A stretch of DNA of 64,000 nt from Tragulus kanchil (GCA_022376925.1 JAIOJX010000004.1:172947501-173011500); one strand, 5' to 3'; shown: positions 11,092-24,110, counted from the first letter of the stretch. Translations and numbers: made by a program. Notes: generated by a model not told the origin, from the sequence alone.

Positions 11092-12944
11092 AACTAGCCA
11101 TAACACACTGAGAGTCATGGAGGTTTGAATCACTGACCCTGAGCCTTGTCTGTGTTGCCCCGGCCTCAGTGAGCTGTGGCTATAGATGCCGTTCTGTTTT
11201 GCTGGATGTGTTCATTGTTGCCACAAGCCCTCCACTGTTGGGACCAATGGTTAACTCGAGTCATATCCCCCGGTCCCAGCACAGGGGACCGGGGAAGGGG
11301 CTGTGACCTTTGGGCTGCCCGTGTGGAAGGATGGTCTAGTTTAATCGGAGGTCCTGGGCATGGACTTGAAGGAATGAGCAGATTGGGGCTTTTGGTGGTG
11401 GGTCGGGAGCTGAAAGGCCATTCTGGGTCACTTCCTGTGTGAGTAAGACGAGGACAGAGTGACCTTGAGTGAGAGACTTTATGGTGGCTGGCTGGCTCCC
11501 GCTCCCATCCCAGGGAGGCCCAGATGACCCTCAGGCCTATCCTCAACCTCCTTGAATTCCCACTGGACAGCCAGTCAACAGAGATGTTTTTGGTTTTTTT
11601 TTTTAAGACTTATTCATTTATTTTTGGCTGTGCTGGGTCTTTTTTTTTTTTTTAATTTTTATTTATTTATTTATTTATCTTTTTTCGGGGGGTGGAGTGG
11701 GGAGGGAGGGGGATGGGCGGGCCACTTCTATTGGTCTTTCATTTCTCTATTTTCATCCGTCTTTGTTCTTTGGCCCGTGTGGGCCTCCCATCGCGGTGGC
11801 CTCTGTTGTCGCAGAGCACCAGCTCTGGGCGCATGCACCCCAGAGCTCCGACTCGGTAATTGGACACACCGGTCCAGTCGCTCCGTGGCACGTGGGATCT
11901 TCCCAGGTCAGGGATCGAACCGGCGCCCTTTGCACTGCAAGGCGGCGTCCTTACCCACTGGACCACCAGGGGAAGCCCGAGACGTATTTTTTGAGCCCAA
12001 GAGCCTTACAGGGTGATGAGTTCTCGGTCAGCCTGCTGTGGAGGGGTCGGCTCCAGCTGCTACTGTCTCCAGTGGGCTCTGGAACGTTCTGCCCCTAGCA
12101 GTTGCGGACAATAGGGTTGAAGGCTATTTAAGTCCTGGTAGAAAAAGGGTGGTTGGAAAACTTTCTAGAACTTCTGGTGAGAAAGACAAGACCCACTAAG
12201 TCGTGGCCTCCCTGTTTCCCACGTCTCTCCATGCCCACGCTCTGGGGCTACAGGCGGAGCCAGGACAGGCCCCGGGGAGGCTGGTTTCATCCTTTGTCTG
12301 GCAAAAGAAACAAAAGAAGGCAGACATTCCAGTCACAGGATGAGCAAAACCAGCGTTGCCGGCTCCCGGCAGAGGGGCAGCCAGTGTCCAGGACGGGGCG
12401 GCATGAACCCGGGGGCGCCACCTGGGCCCCGCGGGGTGGGGGTAAGCACAAGGGCCAAGCCCCACTCTGCGCCACCTCCCTCCTCGGAGCTCTGTCGTGC
12501 TCCCTCCAGGCTTCCTCCAAATTCTTCTCATCCGTGCCTTAGCATCATGCGGACACACTGTGCATGATCAAGAAGACGCCTTGTTCAGAAAAGGTACCCA
12601 AGAGGCGTCTGCTTCCTATCCCGCCCCACCTCCTAGACCCCCAGCACCCCCCGCCTGTGACTGCCTGTGACCAGGCAAGAAGCAGGGGGTCCCATCATCG
12701 CCCCACTGTGCCAACACTGCAAAGCGGCTGTCATAACCCCTCACCCCCACAGCCTGTCCATCTGCCTGGAGAGACCAGCGGCACACGGGGGTCGGGGGCC
12801 CTGCGGAGGGCCGGCGCACGCGAGGCGGAAGCGCCGCCTGCTGGTGGCCATTGGCACGGCCGTCAGCGCCTCGCTCATTTCCCACCGCCTGCCAGCAGGT
12901 GTGCGAAGGCCTTCCTTTGGCTTGCTGGGGGCGGGGTCATCGTG
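11092..12944. other. Intergenic, one SINE, otherwise unclassified
   Basis: Apart from the SINE at 11641-11979 nothing is recognised. 12153-12900 is GC-rich with open frames but no family signature. Confidence 0.45.
11641..11979 (-). mobile_element. CHR-like SINE, long-tail form (S2)
   Basis: Reverse orientation: (TTTA)n tail, then a G-rich linker of about 35 bp, then the common body and the tRNA head ending ACCACCAGGGGAAGCC. Confidence 0.85.
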
Positions 12945-13300
12945 GTTTTCTTCTGTACATTTCTATCATTCCAAAAGATTGCCCCATACCCTTCACAGTC
13001 AACCCCCTCCCCCGACCTAGGCGAACATACACTTGGTTCATTCTAGAACTTCACATATAGAAATTGTATTTCTGTACTTTCTGCGTCTGGCATGATGTTT
13101 CTGATGTATCCATTTCATTTGGTGTATCAGTGATTTGTGTACTTTAATCAGCGAGTGGTACAGGTGTAACATTTGTTTATCTGATCACCGGCTGATGGAG
13201 AGTTTTGTTGATTCCAGTTTTTAGCTATTATGAATCGAGATGCTATGAACCCTACTGTAAAAATCTTCCTGTGGACACGTTTTCCTTTATGTCAGTCATA
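12945..13300 (-). mobile_element. Old L1 fragment, reverse
   Basis: AGTTTTTAGCTATTATGAAT and the text around it read like diverged mammalian L1 3' sequence. Confidence 0.55.
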
Positions 13301-13504
13301 GGGTAAGTGTATGGTTACATTGTTAAATTTAAATATATGATTACATTCATAGTTAAATGTACGGTTAACTTGTGAAAGCGCCCTCTTTTCCACCAGTAAT
13401 GGCAACAGTCCCAGCTTCTGTGCATCGTGCTCATTTGGCACAGTTTCTTTTCAACTTGAGCCATCCTAGTCCTATGTGAAGGTGTCTCACAGGCTTTTGA
13501 AACG

Positions 13505-14110
13505 CTGAGATACAACTGACATAAAGGGTGACAAACGTTCACCCTTTTTAAGAGAACAAGTCAGTGGTTTTTGATATATTCAGAGTCGTGCAACCTTCAC
13601 AACTATCTAGTTTCAGACCATTTTCATCCTCTAAAACCCTTTAGTTTCTGGAAGAATGCTAGCCTACTTTCTGTCTCTGTGGATTGGCCTGTTCTGAACA
13701 TTTCACATAGATGAGAACATGTGGCCGTTTCTGTCTGGATTCCCTCACCCAGCACACTGCTCTTAGCGTGCCTCCGCATGGCGCGTTTATCAGACTTCAT
13801 TTCTCTTTACGGCCGAATAATACCCTCTGTGGGTATACACATACGCGTGCTGCTGACCCAGTCGTCGAGGGACGTCTGTGTTGTTTTCGCTTGTCGGCTG
13901 CTGTGCATCAAGCTGCTCTGGACATTCATGCACGAGGTTTCATTCTGGGTCATGTCTTGCCACACGTGGGACGTCAGCTCCCTGACCCGGTGTCAACCCA
14001 CAGCCCCTGCACTGGGAGCAGGGGGAGGTACAAGTCGCCAGGGAAGTACAGGTTTTCGTCAGGGCGTGTTTTCACTTCTCTTGGTTCTACCTAGGAGCGG
14101 AGCTGCTGGG
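13505..14110 (-). mobile_element. Old L1 fragment, reverse
   Basis: GGATTGGCCTGTTCTGAACA, CGGCCGAATAATACCCTCTG and the stretch between resemble an ancient L1 3' half. Confidence 0.6.
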
Positions 14111-14451
14111 TCACGTTGTAACTCTGCTCCACGAGCTCAGCTTCCCTGACCCTGAGCGCTTCCTCCTCAGCTCAGCGAGGTGGGTGCACTCTGCTTGGGG
14201 CCCCCTCCCCCTGCAGAGGTGCGGCAGCACCTCCAGGAGGAAGTCCTCAGCCACTGTGCGGCTCACCTTGTTCCCGTCCTTGGGGATCACAGTCCCGTGG
14301 CTGTCTGTTGTCCAGTGTCTGGAAGTTGTTTATTTTGTCCAGTTTTCTGTTGTTCACAGCAGAAGAGATAGTCCAATTACTTCATTAACTCCGGAAACAG
14401 AAGACCATGTTTAAAATACCTATGTCTGATAACTTCAGCATCCAAGTTCTA

Positions 14452-14668
14452 AGGGGACTTGCCTGGTGGTCCAGTGGTTAAGAATCCACCTTCCGAGGCA
14501 AGGGACGCAGGTTTAATTCTTGGTCGGGGAACTAAGATCCCACACGCTGTGGATGGAGCTCCTGAGCCAGGCGCCGAAACTAGAGAGAAGCCCTCGAGCC
14601 ACCATGAAGAGCCTGCCTGCTGCAACTAAGACCCAGCATAGCTGAACATAAAAAGTAATTTTAAAAGT
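14452..14668 (+). mobile_element. CHR-type SINE
   Basis: GGGGACTTGCCTGGTGGTCC head, GGGGAACTAAGATCCCACA, CAACTAAGACCCAGC and an A-rich tail. Confidence 0.8.
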
Positions 14669-15689
14669 TTTTAAAAAGTAATAAAGTTCTAGGGAGGCTC
14701 ACCTCTGGCTGGTTGTATCAGCTGACACTCTCGGCGAGCTGTTTGCTCGTGTGTGTTTCATGTCTGTGTGAGCTTGTCTTTGGTTGAATTTAATCTGGGA
14801 GAATCAGGAGAAGTCTAAACTAGGACTGCTTCTTCCGGAGACGAAGAAGGTACCGTGGCTGCAAACACAATCTGAGAACACGTTAGTTTTTCTGCTGGGG
14901 ATTTTTCTCATCTGTTGAAAAACTGAAAGCTCTGGGGCTGTATAAGAGCGCGCTTCGGGTGTGAGTTCTCAGGGACCCCCTCCCCACATCGTGCACCCCT
15001 CTCCACCACCGGCACCGTCTCGGCCGCCCGGGAGACGTGCTGGTTTCCAGCAGTTGCTCGATCCGTAGAGGCAAGACCACCTCCCAGGCTCTCGGATTAG
15101 TGCAGAGGCCTCAGTTTGGTTGCTCTGCCCTTGTCACAGTCTCTTTAACAAGACCGCTGACCCGGCACCAGCCTTTGCTACCACCGCAGCCCCCGCTTTC
15201 ATTTCCTGGGACGTCTCACTGTCCTGGTTTCAATCCACTGTTCCTTCTTGTGTGTGAGCACATACTTCATGGTTTCCTTGGCCCTCTTGTGAGCTTAGTC
15301 ACACACATAAAATGCTTGCAGTAATTTATCAAGGATCTAGCTGGGTTGTGGTGGACGGATTTTTAGGATATTCAATCTGAGATACACATCATTCCTTTGG
15401 AAGCAGAAATGCTCCACCTCAGTGATTTCATCTGCAAAGAATGGAGACGACAATCCTGTTTCTGAGGATGGCTGCGAGGAAGGGAAGCATGTGAAAGGAA
15501 TGTGGGCTCAGACCTGCGGTCCCGGGCTGACGTGGGGGGCAGACCAGAGCACTAATTGCAGCCCAGTGCACTGTTTACGTGTTAGCAAAAACAAGTTAGG
15601 CCGGGAGCCCAGGACGAGAGCTCACCTCACGCTGGGGGGCTTGTTGCTTGAACTGGGGGCCTCTCCGAGGACAGAGGGCCTGAGCACTG

Positions 15690-15815
15690 AAGTGGGCGTC
15701 AGCATGACCCGGGTTCGAATCCCCGTTCTGCTCGTCTCACGCTGAGACACTATTTCTCTTTCTAAACCTCAGTTTCCTCATCTGCGTATCAAGGTAATAA
15801 ACAACTGCCTGTCTC
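15690..15815 (+). repeat. MIR SINE
   Basis: GACCCGGGTTCGAATCCCCG B-box region and AACCTCAGTTTCCTCATCTG. Confidence 0.75.
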
Positions 15816-16674
15816 ACAAGTCCGTGGCTGGATCCAACGACTTCCTGTCACCGACACCCGTCTACAGCTGCCTAGAGATGCCAGGGGCTGTTGGCAGGTG
15901 GAGCTGGAGAGAGGCGGCGGCTTTTCCAAGGCACAGTGGTCTGTGCCCATCAGACGGAATTGACTCGTGTTGTTACGGGGTCCAAGCTCACACCCCTGGT
16001 TGGTCTATGGGCCAATAAATCGAGAGACGAGTTGTCTGGACAAGGAATAGGGACTTCATCTGAAAAGCCCACAGGCTGAGATGATGGCGGCTGAGGCCCC
16101 AGAGACGCACCTCGCTTGAGTAAGAATCCCAGCTTCCTTTATACCAAGGGGAGAGCTTAGAGTCAAGCGCGCCCTGGTTCCCATCAGCGTCCAGAGGGCA
16201 TGTGTGAACTCCTTCCTCCTGTGGTCATTTCCAGGCGTGAGACTGGCGGGGACCTGGGACCCTTTGCCGCAGGGCTGGCACCTGGGCATGCCTCGCCTCC
16301 ACCAACAAAACACATGGAAACTGTACAGACTAAAAGTAACTGCATGCACAGTGCAGCTGGGGCAAACTCTGGACAGAAGAGACAGAGAGACCAAAACCCA
16401 ACTGCTACTTTTGAAGAGCCCAGGGCAAAGTCAAAGGGGCAGCAAAACCAGGGTACTGTACATGCCCCTTGCACCACGCTTCCCCCAAGCGATGGACAAG
16501 CCACCTGAGCCACCCCGCTGGCCTCATCCCCTGGACAGCCCCTACTCTTGCCTCACACATGGAACAAACTGCCCTCCCCCGCCTCCCCAGTCAGGAAGCA
16601 AGCCAGCAGGGGACCTGTTGTTTGTTCTCACCCCCTGCTGCTACAGCTGGGCCCCAGTGAAGCCTTGCCTGAAT

Positions 16675-16937
16675 GTTTTCCTCTTTTGGGGGGCCACTTC
16701 TATTGATCTTTCATTCATTTATTTTTGTTCTTTGGCCTGTGTGGGCCTCCCATTGCAGTGGCCTCTCTTGTCACAGAGCGCTGGCTTTGGGGGCACATGC
16801 TCCAGAGCTCCCACTCGGTAGTTGCACACATCGGTCCAGCAGCTCCACGGCACATGGGATCTTCCCAGGCCAGGGATTGAACCGGCGCCCCTTGCACTGC
16901 AAGGCGGTGTGCTTACCCACTGGACCACCAGGGAAGC
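16675..16937 (-). mobile_element. CHR-like SINE, short-tail form with TSD (S3)
   Basis: Same family in reverse. A perfect target-site duplication CCTTGCCTGAAT flanks it (16663-16674 and 16938-16949). Confidence 0.88.
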
Positions 16938-16993
16938 CCTTGCCTGAATTTCTTGTCTGGCCTCTGATCAAGTTCTATTGATTAAGGAGAACA

Positions 16994-17182
16994 GGAGGGC
17001 TTCCCAGGTAGCACAATGGTAAAAAATCTGCTTGCCAATGAAGGAGACTCAAGAGACACAGGTTCAACTCCCGGGCTGGGGAGATCCCTGGAGCAGGAAA
17101 TGGCAACCCGCTCCAGTAATCTTGCCAGGGCTGCAGTCAATGGGGTCACCGAGAGTCGACACAATGGAGCAATTGAGCACAG
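16994..17182 (+). mobile_element. Bov-tA SINE
   Basis: GGCTTCCCAGGTAGCACAAT head through AATGGCAACCCGCTCCAG and the AGAGTCGACACAATGGAGC end. Confidence 0.85.
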
Positions 17183-18296
17183 TAGCAGGGAGGCCCGGAG
17201 CCCGGCCAGTGATGGGTGGCCTGGTCAGGAGGGCTCCTGTGAGCAGAAGAAAGGTGTTTAGCTTCATGCTCACTCCCTGGGAGGCAGGGGTCCCAGAGAC
17301 GGGCTATCCTGTATAATTTAAGCTCACAGGCAACATCCCTTTAGTGACTAACGTGTGATAGGACACAAAGCGGCTTCCCTAGTACCGTAGCAAGGGAGAT
17401 GGAAGGCTGCAGGCAGGCAGAGTGCTGGCCGGCCAGCCCTGCTGGGCTGAAACCACCTCCGCCCGTCACCACCCGATCCTGCGCCCTTCGGCTTTCCTGT
17501 CTATAAAACGAGGGTAAACAGTGACTGTGTGGTTGTTGTGAGGCGCCGAGGAGTCGCGGAGCACACGTCCCTGCGTTCCCCCCTGGCCCGTGGTGGGTGC
17601 TGGGCGAGCAGGAGCTGTTCCTACAGGGGGGACATTCGGAAGCCAAAGGAACGTGGCAGGAGCGCGCCTGGGCTGTCAGAGATGATGGAGGAACACTTCA
17701 CACTGAAACTGTGTGAACCAAGTGTGAATGCTTTACACTTAAGCTCCGTGAACCAAGTGTGAACCCGGGTGCAAGTGCTGCAACTTCCATATTTGGAAAA
17801 CAGACAAAAGCAAGAGAAAAACACTTGGCAGAGGCGGGGAGCTGCGCTGAAAGTTTTAAAAATAATTGTGTCAAATGATTTCACACCCGTTCCTTATGCT
17901 GGGGATATGTGTTTTCCTGTAGAAAATGCTTATTTAAAACCCTGGAGTGAGACTCTTGGAAGAGCAGATGATGTGCAAGGGCCAAGTTCTGCAGGCAATG
18001 GTGTGGGCCAGGACCAAGTCAAGTTGCCAAATTTTCATTTGGAGCACAGTTTTGAGAGGGTACAAACTGATGGACAAGTTATACACACAAAGTCTGAATG
18101 GGAAAGAGGCACTGACATTAAAAAAAAAAAAGCCTCCAAATTATTTTTTCGGTCCATCTACCCTTTAGCAAAGTCAAAAGTACTGACCCCTGAGTGGTGA
18201 CAAGTAACAGCAACATAATTTTATTAGGTTTTCCTAAGGCGGGGGCAGTTCAGAGGACACAGGTAGGGGAAGATATGAGTCAAAACACTGAGAAGT

Positions 18297-18606
18297 GGGC
18301 TTCCCAGGTGGTCCAGTGGGTAAGGACACCGCCTTGCAGTGCAAGGGGCGCCGGTTCCATCCCTGGCCTGGGAAGATCCCACGTGCCGCGGAGCGGCTGG
18401 ACTGATGTGTCCAATCACTGAGCTGGAGCTCTGGAGCGCATGCGCCCAGAGCCGGTGCTCTGCAACAACAGAGGCCACCGCGATGGGAGGCCCACATGGG
18501 CCAAAGAACAAAGACGGATGAAAATAGAGAAATGAAAGACCAATAGAAGTGGCCTGCCCGCTCCCCGCCCTCCCCAAACCGCCCCCTTCCCACCCCCCTA
18601 AAAAAA
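18297..18606 (+). mobile_element. CHR-like SINE, long-tail form with TSD (S4)
   Basis: Common body plus a C-rich linker and short A tail. TSD ACTGAGAAGT at 18287-18296 and 18607-18616. Confidence 0.87.
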
Positions 18607-18699
18607 ACTGAGAAGTAAAGCAAAGTTTCTGATGTTTGCGAAGACAGAGCTTATTGAACACAAACTGTGTGTGCCCAGCTTCTGCTTCTGTGACCTCAT

Positions 18700-18926
18700 C
18701 CGTGTGTGCGTGCTGAGTCGCTCCAGTCATGTCCGACTCCTGGGACCCTGTGGACTGTAGCCTGCCCGGCTCCTCCGTCCACAGAATTTTCCGGCAGGAG
18801 TACTGGAGCAGGTTGCCATTTCCTCCTTCAGGGGATCTTCCCAACCCAGGGATCAAACTCAAGTCTCTTGTACCTCGTGCATAGGCAAGCAGATTCTTTA
18901 CCACTATCTCCACCTGGGAAACCCCG
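18700..18926 (-). mobile_element. Bov-tA SINE
   Basis: GTGCTGAGTCGCTCCAGTCA, TTGCCATTTCCTCCTTCAGG and a reverse head at the right. Repeated at 19806-20032 by duplication 3. Confidence 0.87.
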
Positions 18927-19406
18927 TCTGCAAATGAGTTCATTTCGTACACACTGAACCAGGACAGACAGGCACGACCACAGCGACACAGAGTTCTACA
19001 GAGGAGAAGCCTTATGGTAGTGGGCACGGGGCGCACCTTACACTTCTCAGTTTTTCCCTCCACTCTTGGAAGAGCAGATGATGTGCAAGGGCCAAGTTCT
19101 GCAGGCAATGGTGTGGGCCAGGACCAAGTCAAGTTGCCAAATTTTCATTTGGAGCACAGTTTTGAGAGGGTACAAACTGATGGACAAGTTATACACACAA
19201 AGTCTGAATGGGAAAGAGGCACTGACATTAAAAAAAAAAAAGCCTCCAAATTATTTTTTCGGTCCATCTACCCTTTAGCAAAGTCAAAAGTACTGACCCC
19301 TGAGTGGTGACAAGTAACAGCAACATAATTTTATTAGGTTTTCCTAAGGCGGGGGCAGTTCAGAGGACACAGGTAGGGGAAGATATGAGTCAAAACACTG
19401 AGAAGT

Positions 19407-19712
19407 GGGCTTCCCAGGTGGTCCAGTGGGTAAGGACACCGCCTTGCAGTGCAAGGGGCGCCGGTTCCATCCCTGGCCTGGGAAGATCCCACGTGCCGCG
19501 GAGCGGCTGGACTGATGTGTCCAATCACTGAGCTGGAGCTCTGGAGCGCATGCGCCCAGAGCCGGTGCTCTGCAACAACAGAGGCCACCGCGATGGGAGG
19601 CCCACATGGGCCAAAGAACAAAGACGGATGAAAATAGAGAAATGAAAGACCAATAGAAGTGGCCTGCCCGCTCCCCGCCCTCCCCAAACCGCCCCTTCCC
19701 ACCCCCTAAAAA
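19407..19712 (+). mobile_element. CHR-like SINE (artefactual copy of S4)
   Basis: Second copy of S4 inside duplication 3, with the same TSDs and shortened C and A runs. Confidence 0.85.
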
Positions 19713-20306
19713 ACTGAGAAGTAAAGCAAAGTTTCTGATGTTTGCGAAGACAGAGCTTATTGAACACAAACTGTGTGTGCCCAGCTTCTGCTTCTGTGAC
19801 CTCATCCGTGTGTGCGTGCTGAGTCGCTCCAGTCATGTCCGACTCCTGGGACCCTGTGGACTGTAGCCTGCCCGGCTCCTCCGTCCACAGAATTTTCCGG
19901 CAGGAGTACTGGAGCAGGTTGCCATTTCCTCCTTCAGGGGATCTTCCCAACCCAGGGATCAAACTCAAGTCTCTTGTACCTCGTGCATAGGCAAGCAGAT
20001 TCTTTACCACTATCTCCACCTGGGAAACCCCCCGTCTGCAAATGAGTTCATTTCGTACACACTGAACCAGGACAGACAGGCACGACCACAGCGACACAGA
20101 GTTCTACAGAGGAGAAGCCTTATGTTAGTGGGCACGGGGCTCACCTTTCACTTCTCAGTTTTTCCCTCCATGATTCTGAACGCTAGACCAGGAACTCAGA
20201 ATAAAGATAAAGAGCCATGGGCAACTGAGTTTTTTTTTCATTCCTAGTTATTTTATGGGCTCTTTGCTTTTAGAGCAGTTGTACGTGTACAGAAAAACTG
20301 AGTGGA

Positions 20307-20650
20307 GGGCTTTCCCTGGTGGTCCCGTGGGTAAGGACACCGCCTTGCAGTGCAAGGGGCGCCGGTTCCATCCCTGGCCTGGGAAGATCCCACGTGCCGC
20401 GGAGCGGCTGGACCCATGTGTCCAATTACCGAGCCGGAGCTCTGGAGCACGTGCGCCCAGAGCCAGCGCTCTGCAACGACAGACGCCACCGCGATGGGAG
20501 GCCCACACAGGCCAAAGAACAAAGACGGATGAAAATAGAGAAATGAAAGACCAATAGAAGTGGCCCGCCTGCCCCCTCCCTCCTCAACCCGACCCCCGCC
20601 GAAAATAAATAAATAAATAAATAAATCTTTAAAAAAAAACAAAAAAAAAA
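20307..20650 (+). mobile_element. CHR-like SINE, long-tail form with TSD (S6)
   Basis: Common body, C-rich linker, (AAAT)n and A-rich tail. TSD AAAACTGAGTGGA at 20294-20306 and 20651-20663. Confidence 0.88.
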
Positions 20651-20965
20651 CAAAACTGAGTGGAATGTTCAGAGAGGTCCTATGTACCTCCCTCCCCTCC
20701 CCAGCACCCTTCTTATCACCATCCAGAATCAGTGTAGCACACCTGCTATCAACTGATGCATCAACACGGACACATTACGATGAACTCAAGTCCACGGTTT
20801 AATTAGGCTTCACTCTTTGTGCTGCACACTCTATGGGCTTAGACAAGTGTATACTGACATGTATCCACCACGAGGGCGTCGTATAAAAGAGTTTTACTGC
20901 CCTAAAAATTCTCTGTGCTCCCAGGATTTAACCCCTGCCCCCAAATCCCTGGCATCCACTGACTT

Positions 20966-21212
20966 TTTAAAATTATCATGGGCTGCATTGGGTCTTTGCC
21001 ACTATGCCAAGCGTGGGCTTTCTCTGGTTGTGGCAAGGGGTGGCTCCTCCTTGTTGAAGAGCACAGGGTCTAGGTGTGCGGTCTTCAGTAGTTGCCGCTC
21101 ATGGGTTCAGCTGCCCCACAGCTGAGGGATCTTAGCTCCTTGACCAGGATCAAACCCGTGTACCCTTCGTCGGCAGGCGAATTCTTAACCACCGAACCCT
21201 CAAGGAAACCTT
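20966..21212 (-). mobile_element. CHR-type SINE, diverged
   Basis: Reverse head TTCTTAACCACCGAACC and GATCTTAGCTCCTTGACCAG. Repeated near 22036-22284 by duplication 4. Confidence 0.65.
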
Positions 21213-21411
21213 CATAGCTCTGTCTTTTCAGACTGGCTTCTCTTACTCAGTGATACGCAGTTAAGGTTCCTCCCTGTCTTTTCACGGCTTGCTAGCGCCT
21301 TTCATTTAAGCAAAGAATAGAACACGACTGCACAGCGACGCACTGTTTTTCTGTACATGTGCACATGTTCACAATTTAAGTGTTGGGGGAGAAATGAAAA
21401 AGCAAAAAACA

Positions 21412-21725
21412 ACACCGCCTTGCAGTGCAAGGGGCGCCGGTTCCATCCCTGGCCTGGGAAGATCCCACGTGCCGCGGAGCGGCTGGACCCATGTGTCCAA
21501 TTACCGAGCCGGAGCTCTGGAGCACGTGCGCCCAGAGCCAGCGCTCTGCAACGACAGACGCCACCGCGATGGGAGGCCCACACAGGCCAAAGAACAAAGA
21601 CGGATGAAAATAGAGAAATGAAAGACCAATAGAAGTGGCCCGCCTGCCCCCTCCCTCCTCAACCCGACCCCCGCCAAAAATAAATAAATAAATAAATAAA
21701 TCTTTAAAAAAAAACAAAAAAAAAA
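21412..21725 (+). mobile_element. CHR-like SINE, head-truncated copy of S6
   Basis: Copy of S6 whose first ~30 bp are absent because the duplication junction falls inside the element. Confidence 0.85.
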
Positions 21726-22489
21726 CAAAACTGAGTGGAATGTTCAGAGAGGTCCTATGTACCTCCCTCCCCTCCCCAGCACCCTTCTTATCACCATCCA
21801 GAATCAGTGTAGCACACCTGCTATCAACTGATGCATCAACACGGACACATTACGATGAACTCAAGTCCACGGTTTAATTAGGCTTCACTCTTTGTGCTGC
21901 ACACTCTATGGGCTTAGACAAGTGTATACTGACATGTATCCACCACGAGGGCGTCGTATAAAAGAGTTTTACTGCCCTAAAAATTCTCTGTGCTCCCAGG
22001 ATTTAACCCCTGCCCCAAATCCCTGGCATCCACTGACTTTTTAAAATTATCATGGGCTGCATTGGGTCTTTGCCACTATGCCAAGCGTGGGCTTTCTCTG
22101 GTTGTGGCAAGGGGTGGCTCCTCCTTGTTGAAGAGCACAGGGTCTAGGTGTGCGGTCTTCAGTAGTTGCCGCTCATGGGTTCAGCTGCCCCACAGCTGAG
22201 GGATCTTAGCTCCTTGACCAGGATCAAACCCGTGTACCCTTCGTCGGCAGGCGAATTCTTAACCACCGAACCCTCAAGGAAACCTTCATAGCTCTGTCTT
22301 TTCAGACTGGCTTCTCTTACTCAGTGATACGCAGTTAAGGTTCCTCCCTGTCTTTTCACGGCTTGCTAGCGCCTTTCATTTAAGCAAAGAATAGAACACG
22401 ACTGCACAGCGACGCACTGTTTTTCTGTACATGTGCACATGTTCACAATTTAAGTGTTGGGGGAGAAATGAAAAAGCAAAAAACAACAC

Positions 22490-23340
22490 CCAACTTCTGG
22501 AGTGTTTGTAAAATTGTAACGGGGCCGCTCAGAGGCGCCGTGGAGAGGGTGCCACGCCGGGACCCTGCTCTGCTTTCGAGGGGCGTCAGATGGCTCTGCC
22601 TCTCAGCCTCCTCGCAGCAGGAGGGCCAGCACCCAGGTGCGCGGGTGCTGTGAGAGCCGGCCTGCCCTGGGGCGCCGTGTCCCATCCGTCCCCGGCTCCA
22701 CCCCGTTCCTGTCGGGGACAGTGCGCCACTGCCGATCGCCAGCAGAGGGTGCCCGCACAGCAGAAGGGCCGGGTCTTCGAGCTTCGTCTTTGTGGACTCC
22801 GTGAGGGTGCGAAGCTGGGAGCCAGCCGCTGTCACCCGTGGCTCTAAGAGTCTCGCTCTGTCTCCCTCCTGGCCTGGGCCCGTCTCCACCTTCCCGCCCT
22901 GCCCGAGGGCCTCCTTCTGGGCCTGGGTCTCCCCTGGCCTGCGAGAGAGCCGAGCTCAGGGCCTGGCCCCGGACCAGCCCGCAGCGTGCCCTGAAGGCAC
23001 TGACATCCCTCCGTCACTCAGCCCACCTCCCCGCCCCTCCGCAGGAAGACGACAACCCGCAGAGGCCTTCGCTCGACCTTCTTCTCCTGAGGCGTGGCTT
23101 GCTCAGCCTGGGCAACAGCGTTCTTAATGGGTTTATCCTGGGAAGCACAGGGGCCCCGGGCCTCTCTGCATTTCCCCCACTGAAGGCTGAATGGCGTCCC
23201 GCCCTCGAAAGGCACATTAGAGTCCTAACCTCGAGACCTCAGGACAGGACCTCATTTAGAAATAAGGTCACTGTCGATATCATTAGTTTAGGCAAAGTCA
23301 TTATTCTGGACCCCCATAAACACGGCTAGGGGCCTTACGA
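22490..23340. other. Intergenic, unclassified
   Basis: No gene recognised. 23150-23330 resembles an old interspersed repeat (GTCCTAACCTCGAGACCTCA) of uncertain family. Confidence 0.4.
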
Positions 23341-23547
23341 GTGGGCTGCCGAGGGGGCTCAGTGGTAAGGAGTCTGCTGGCCAAGGCAGGAGGCGCCAGG
23401 TGCCATCCTCGGGTGGGAAGACGCCCTGCAGGAGGAAGGGGCACTCCCGCCAGCGCTCTCGCCAGGAAAACCCCACGACGCCCCCAGAGGAGCCCGGCGG
23501 GCCACGCGCTCTGGGGTCACAGAGCGTCAGACACGACTGAAACGTAG
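23341..23547 (+). mobile_element. Bov-tA SINE
   Basis: GCTGCCGAGGGGGCTCAGTG head and a CACAGAGCGTCAGACACGAC end; GC-rich and diverged. Confidence 0.75.
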
Positions 23548-24009
23548 AGCATAAGAGTGGCCACTCGTCGCCGGCCCTGTGTGTGTCGGGGAGCCTACAT
23601 GGAGGAGGAGAGGGGACGAGGTGCGACCCATCGGGCCTGGGCCAGGGGTCCGGGGACCCCACGACCACTGGACAAACTCCCTTCCTAATCCCCCCGCACC
23701 GTGGAACTCGCCTCCCTTCACCTGCCCTCTGGAAAATCCTAAACCACGGTTCGAGGCTCCCCAGGTGCCCCCAGTATAGTCCTCTCCCACCTTTTATACC
23801 CATAGGGAACAGGGTGTGAGCACAGGTGAAATGCGCCATTCCTGAGTGCCAAGGCCACGCGGAAGGTCGACTGCGTCCCCACGCCCCTTCCTTCCCGCTC
23901 TCCCTGGGACAGCTCATGGTCTGAGGAGGCTGGCGGGCTACAGTCTACAGGGTCGCACAGAGTCGGCCACGATGGGAGCCACTGAGCGTGCGCCCCCGGG
24001 AGCCAGGGA

Positions 24010-24110
24010 GAGCCGGATTCTCTGGGCTCAACCCCAGGTCCACCACTTCCTGTCAGCGTGACCTCAAGCAAGTCACTGAGTGTCTAGCTCGGGCTCGTCA
24101 CCGGAAGAAT
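24010..24110 (+). repeat. MIR SINE fragment
   Basis: GTCCACCACTTCCTGTCAGC and GTGACCTCAAGCAAGTCACT. Confidence 0.65.

Larger units (their letters stand above)
14669..17951. other. Intergenic with SINEs and a possible ERV-like stretch
   Basis: It holds the MIR at 15690, SINE S3 and a Bov-tA at 16994. 15970-16660 (GTTACGGGGTCCAAGC; CCAATAAATCGAGAGACGAG) could be an old LTR but I cannot fix ends or strand. No gene. Confidence 0.4.
17952..20169. repeat. Direct tandem duplication 3 (unit ~1110 bp)
   Basis: 17952-19061 is repeated at 19062-20169. It includes a CHR-like SINE and a Bov-tA. The right end of copy A carries small errors (GGGGCGCACCTTACAC for GGGGCTCACCTTTCAC). Confidence 0.95.
20337..22489. 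repeat. Direct tandem duplication 4 (unit ~1075 bp)
   Basis: 20337-21411 is repeated at 21412-22489. The second copy starts inside a SINE, whose 5' head is therefore missing. Confidence 0.95.

Noticed and set aside
18224..19132. 302-codon minus-strand frame
   Set aside because: It is the concatenated translation of a Bov-tA and a CHR-like SINE; the same peptides recur wherever these SINEs occur.
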